From Pseudotabrizicola sp. (GTDB taxonomy: Bacteria; Pseudomonadota; Alphaproteobacteria; Rhodobacterales; Rhodobacteraceae), in NCBI RefSeq assembly GCF_030656345.1, contig NZ_JAUSNR010000046.1, positions 1-64,000 on the forward strand: a DNA stretch of 64,000 nt, written 5' to 3'. Shown one piece after another: positions 63,805 through 64,000 of this stretch. The notes below the pieces were generated by a model, which worked only from the letters and a program-made list of their open reading frames with translations, was not told the origin of the DNA and did no database searches. Every line of letters begins with the position of its first letter. The stretch's first letter is position 1. The translations under genes were made by a program, and so were the position numbers.

Positions 63805-64000
63805 ATGACCATCACCCGCAGCACCTTTCTGCGCGCCGCACTGGCCGCAGCCGTTGCCCTGACCGCAGCCCCCGTGCTCGCGCAGGACAAGAAGCTTGTC
63901 TTCGCCACCGAAGGGGCCTTTCCGCCCTTCAACATGACCCGCCCCGATGGCACGCTTTACGGCTTTGAGCTGGACATGCTGGATGAAGTCGCCAAACGCG
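63805..64000 (+). CDS. Amino-acid-type ABC transporter substrate-binding protein (partial)
   Basis: The first 65 residues are present and the gene runs off the window. A signal peptide 'MTITRSTFLRAALAAAVALT' cut after 'VLAQD' is followed by 'LVFATEGAFPPFNMTRPDGT' and 'LYGFELDMLDEVAKR', the family 3 (His/Arg/cystine-type) start. AAGGAG lies at 63792-63797. Likely the binding component of an importer for the substrate of the preceding hydrolase. Confidence 0.9.
   Translation, partial: MTITRSTFLRAALAAAVALTAAPVLAQDKKLVFATEGAFPPFNMTRPDGTLYGFELDMLDEVAKR

Noticed and set aside
1..64000. CRISPR arrays, rRNA genes, insertion sequences or prophage
   Set aside because: No regularly spaced repeats, transposase, integrase, phage structural genes or rRNA sequence were seen.

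Overview
The window reads as chromosomal DNA of a high-GC alphaproteobacterium of the Rhodobacterales (Rhodobacteraceae/Paracoccaceae type). The protein set supports this: an SspB-type ClpXP adaptor, DUF4169, CobS/CobT, standalone Hint-domain and VPLPA-CTERM proteins, malate synthase G coupled to a GlcG-like protein, and the 'GTAGGGCGGGGTTCACCCCGCC'-type intergenic palindromes. The assignment rests on recognition of families, not on a search.

Bases 1-18,900 hold the most striking structure, a large inverted duplication. A block of six genes (two SRPBCC/AHSA1 proteins, DUF2256, photolyase, aminopeptidase N, RlmJ) lies at the left edge. It recurs in reverse orientation at 12.4-18.9 kb, where an ArsR regulator is also visible; the last codons of a second ArsR lie at the very start of the window. 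The protein copies I compared are about 92-93 % identical, so they are diverged paralogues or xenologues rather than fresh copies. The ~6 kb between the arms carries DUF4169, fumC, sspB, chrA, apt, a DUF2927-like exported protein and mtnP. Palindromic repeats sit at both inner breakpoints.

Bases 19-36.5 kb are mostly housekeeping: glcB-glcG, bolA, a J-domain protein, exported msrB, cobS and cobT (split by a two-domain glycosyltransferase/sulfotransferase-like gene), an M24B peptidase, sufE, a lipoprotein, rnd, a Hint protein, a VPLPA-CTERM phosphodiesterase, purM-purN and a CAU-anticodon tRNA.

Bases 36.7-47.1 kb form a compact catabolic or salvage cassette beside the tRNA. A DeoR regulator is divergent from an inositol-monophosphatase-like phosphatase, a peptide-type ABC importer (binding protein, two permeases, one tandem ATPase whose first half has lost its catalytic motifs), an M20 carbamoylase-like amidase and two choline/aminoglycoside-kinase-like proteins. 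I do not recognise this combination as a named pathway.

Bases 47.5-55.3 kb hold a six-gene operon: a polyamine-type ABC importer, a nitrilase-family hydrolase and a dimethylamine/trimethylamine-dehydrogenase-like flavoprotein. It is read away from a LuxR-type regulator across a strongly palindromic intergenic region. This suggests import and breakdown of an N-methylated amine or amide.

Bases 55.3-62.3 kb form a haem/iron operon (HutX-like, ChaN-like, siderophore-interacting protein, TonB receptor, and an SbmA/Rv1819c-like ABC protein coupled to the receptor). A decayed HlyD remnant lies beside it. The window closes with an M20 amidohydrolase and the start of an amino-acid-type binding protein.
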